Below are positions 4,771 to 6,227 of a stretch of 6,227 bases of DNA, piece after piece (position 1 is the stretch's first letter; the number at the start of each line of letters is the position of its first letter). Location of the stretch: the NCBI GenBank assembly GCA_964541695.1, contig CAZIRB010000114.1, positions 1 to 6,227 on the forward strand, in the 5' to 3' direction. A program made the translations under genes and the position numbers. The stretch is from CAZKGE01 sp964541695 (GTDB lineage Bacteria > Bacillota > Clostridia > Christensenellales > CAG-138). The notes beneath the pieces were generated by a model. The model was not told the origin of the DNA. It made no database searches and saw only the letters and a program-made list of their open reading frames with translations.

Positions 4771-6117
4771 ATGGAAGCGCCGCGCGAGGAAACGGAACAC
4801 AGGCTCCCGCCGCATTCCGCCGACGCCGAGAAATCGGTGCTCGGCAGCATGCTGATGGACACGGGCGCGCTCGAGATCGCGCTCGAGCAGCTGCGCGCCG
4901 AGGACTTCTACCTGCCCGCGCACGAGACAATATTTGCCTGCATGCGCGATGTGCGAAGCCTGGGCAACGCGGTCGACCTCGTCACGCTGACCAACGAGCT
5001 CGAAAAGCACGGGTACCTGCGCCAGGTCGGCGACGTAAGCTACCTGACGCAGCTGATGGACTTTGTGCCCACGGCCGCCAACGCGCAGTACTACATCGAG
5101 ATCGTCGAGGAAAAGAGCGTGCAGCGCCAGCTCGTGCGCGCCGGCACGGACATCGCCCGCGACGGCATGAACGAGGAGAAGGACGTCGAGCAGTCGCTCA
5201 ACGACGCCGAGCGGCGCATCTACGACATCTCGATGCGAAAGAGCGCCGATTCGCTGCTGCCCATCGCGGAGATCGTGCCCGCGGCCTACAACCGCATCGG
5301 CGACCTCATGAGCAGAAAAGGGCAGCTCACCGGCATCAATACGGGCTTTATCGACCTCAACCGCATGACGAACGGCCTCCAAAAGAGCGACCTCATCATC
5401 ATCGCCGGCCGCCCCGCCATGGGCAAGTCGAGCTTTGCCATGAACATCGCGCAGTACGCCGCGCTGCACGATGGCCGTACGGTCGTCGTGTTCAGCCTCG
5501 AGATGTCCGCCGAGCAGCTCGTCGAGCGCATGCTCTGCACCGAGGCAACCGTCGACTCCCAGAAGATTAAGGAGGGCACGATCGACGACGACGCCATGGC
5601 GCGGCTGATGGAGGCCATGGAGCCGCTGAGCCGCGCGAAACTGTTTATCGACGACACCGGCGGGCTCACCGTGCCCGAGATCCGCAGCAAGTGCCGCCGC
5701 CTCAAGGCGCGCCACGGGCTGGACATGGTCGTGATCGACTATATGCAGCTGATGCAGAGCGCGTCTACGCGCAAGAACGACAACCGCCAGCAGGAGATCT
5801 CGGACATGACGCGGCAATTAAAGCTCCTCGCGCGCGAGCTCGAGGTGCCGATCCTGCTGCTCGCGCAGCTCAACCGCGGTCCCGAGCAGCGGCAGGACCA
5901 CACGCCCATGATCTCCGACCTGCGCGAGAGCGGCTCCATCGAGCAGGACGCCGATATGGTGCTGCTCCTGTACCGCGAGGCCGTCTACGACGAGACCAAG
6001 GACAATACCAGCGAGGTCATCATCGCCAAGCACCGCCACGGCCCGACCGGATCTGTGTATCTGGTCTGGCAGGGCGAGTACACGCGCTTTATGAATTTGC
6101 TGAAGACGGGGAATTGA
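4771..6117 (+). CDS. dnaB: Replicative DNA helicase DnaB (DnaC in B. subtilis naming)
   Basis: This 448-residue protein is the hexameric ring helicase that unwinds DNA at the replication fork and recruits primase. Its length is normal for the family. The N-terminal collar domain spans about 10-115 (HSADAEKSVLGSML at 15-28), then a linker, then the RecA-like motor from about 180. Visible motor motifs are Walker A GRPAMGKSS (213-221), FSLEMS with the catalytic E244, Walker B VVIDYMQLM (320-328, D323), LAQLNRG (364-370, Q366) and DLRESGSIEQDAD (383-395). KHRHGPTG (420-427) holds the K420 and R422 that act on ATP of the neighbouring subunit in this family. There is no intein or other insertion. 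The ATG lies 3 nt after the rplI stop. The weak AAGG (4759-4762) within the end of rplI points to translational coupling. dnaB is the last gene visible. Confidence 0.98.
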   Translation: MEAPREETEHRLPPHSADAEKSVLGSMLMDTGALEIALEQLRAEDFYLPAHETIFACMRDVRSLGNAVDLVTLTNELEKHGYLRQVGDVSYLTQLMDFVPTAANAQYYIEIVEEKSVQRQLVRAGTDIARDGMNEEKDVEQSLNDAERRIYDISMRKSADSLLPIAEIVPAAYNRIGDLMSRKGQLTGINTGFIDLNRMTNGLQKSDLIIIAGRPAMGKSSFAMNIAQYAALHDGRTVVVFSLEMSAEQLVERMLCTEATVDSQKIKEGTIDDDAMARLMEAMEPLSRAKLFIDDTGGLTVPEIRSKCRRLKARHGLDMVVIDYMQLMQSASTRKNDNRQQEISDMTRQLKLLARELEVPILLLAQLNRGPEQRQDHTPMISDLRESGSIEQDADMVLLLYREAVYDETKDNTSEVIIAKHRHGPTGSVYLVWQGEYTRFMNLLKTGN

Positions 6118-6142
6118 GGGAACGGGGTACGAGGGAACGATG

Positions 6143-6215
6143 CAGGGGAGCCGCCCCTGGAGACGATGTGGGGGCGCTGCCCCCTCACCCCCCGCCAAGG
6201 GTCTGAGACCCTTGG
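6143..6215. repeat. Three consecutive GC-rich stem-loops downstream of dnaB
   Basis: Hairpin one pairs CAGGGG (6143-6148) with CCCCTG (6154-6159). Hairpin two pairs GGGGGC (6170-6175) with GCCCCC (6179-6184) around GCT. Hairpin three pairs CCAAGGGTC (6195-6203) with GACCCTTGG (6207-6215) around TGA. None is followed by a T run, so they are not classic intrinsic terminators. They could still end or protect the operon transcript. Similar CCAAGGG/CCCTTGG-type palindromes recur between genes in some high-GC Firmicutes, which is recollection and not a search. No coding region is supported in 6118-6227. Confidence 0.7.
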
Positions 6216-6227
6216 AACCCGCAGGAA

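Noticed and set aside
3970..5817. Open frame of about 615 codons on the - strand opposite the end of gdpP, rplI and most of dnaB
   Set aside because: It spans three real genes and their junctions and shows no recognisable domain; it is a shadow of codon bias.

Overview
The window carries a conserved core locus of the Bacillota. A DUF2232 (YybS-type) membrane protein, GdpP (the cyclic-di-AMP phosphodiesterase), ribosomal protein bL9 (rplI) and the replicative helicase DnaB (dnaB; called dnaC in Bacillus subtilis) lie in a row on the + strand, in the same order as B. subtilis yybS-yybT-rplI-dnaC. The gene content, the very high GC at third codon positions, the TTG starts behind strong GGAGG/AGGAG ribosome binding sites and the sigma-A type promoters point to a high-GC Firmicute. 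A clostridial lineage such as Oscillospirales or Christensenellales is my inference; the sequence does not fix a genus. A run of exactly 100 Ns marks a scaffold join, so this is a draft, possibly metagenomic, assembly.

Positions 1-185 hold no gene. They contain a second copy of the last part of a tRNA gene, a dense run of GC-rich hairpins, and a bidirectional intrinsic terminator. A tRNA-Val(CAC) gene follows on the - strand (186-262) with its own promoter. Facing away from it on the + strand is a good sigma-A promoter driving a membrane-anchored family 3 glycoside hydrolase of the NagZ type (440-1744).

A second promoter sits just after the hydrolase gene and is placed so that transcription would begin at or next to the ATG of the DUF2232 gene, which suggests a leaderless message. 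That gene is interrupted by the N gap; its two halves are in different frames, so the true gap length is unknown. From there gdpP, rplI and dnaB are packed tightly: 21 nt between the DUF2232 stop and gdpP, an ATGA overlap between gdpP and rplI, and 3 nt between rplI and dnaB. This indicates one operon with translational coupling. After dnaB come three GC-rich stem-loops in a row, up to the window end.

The locus joins cell-envelope and second-messenger functions (GH3 hydrolase, DUF2232, GdpP) to ribosome and replication functions (bL9, DnaB). All the protein families are known. I found no convincing undescribed system. The points most worth a second look are the duplicated tRNA end, the leaderless-type promoter and the hairpin clusters at both edges.
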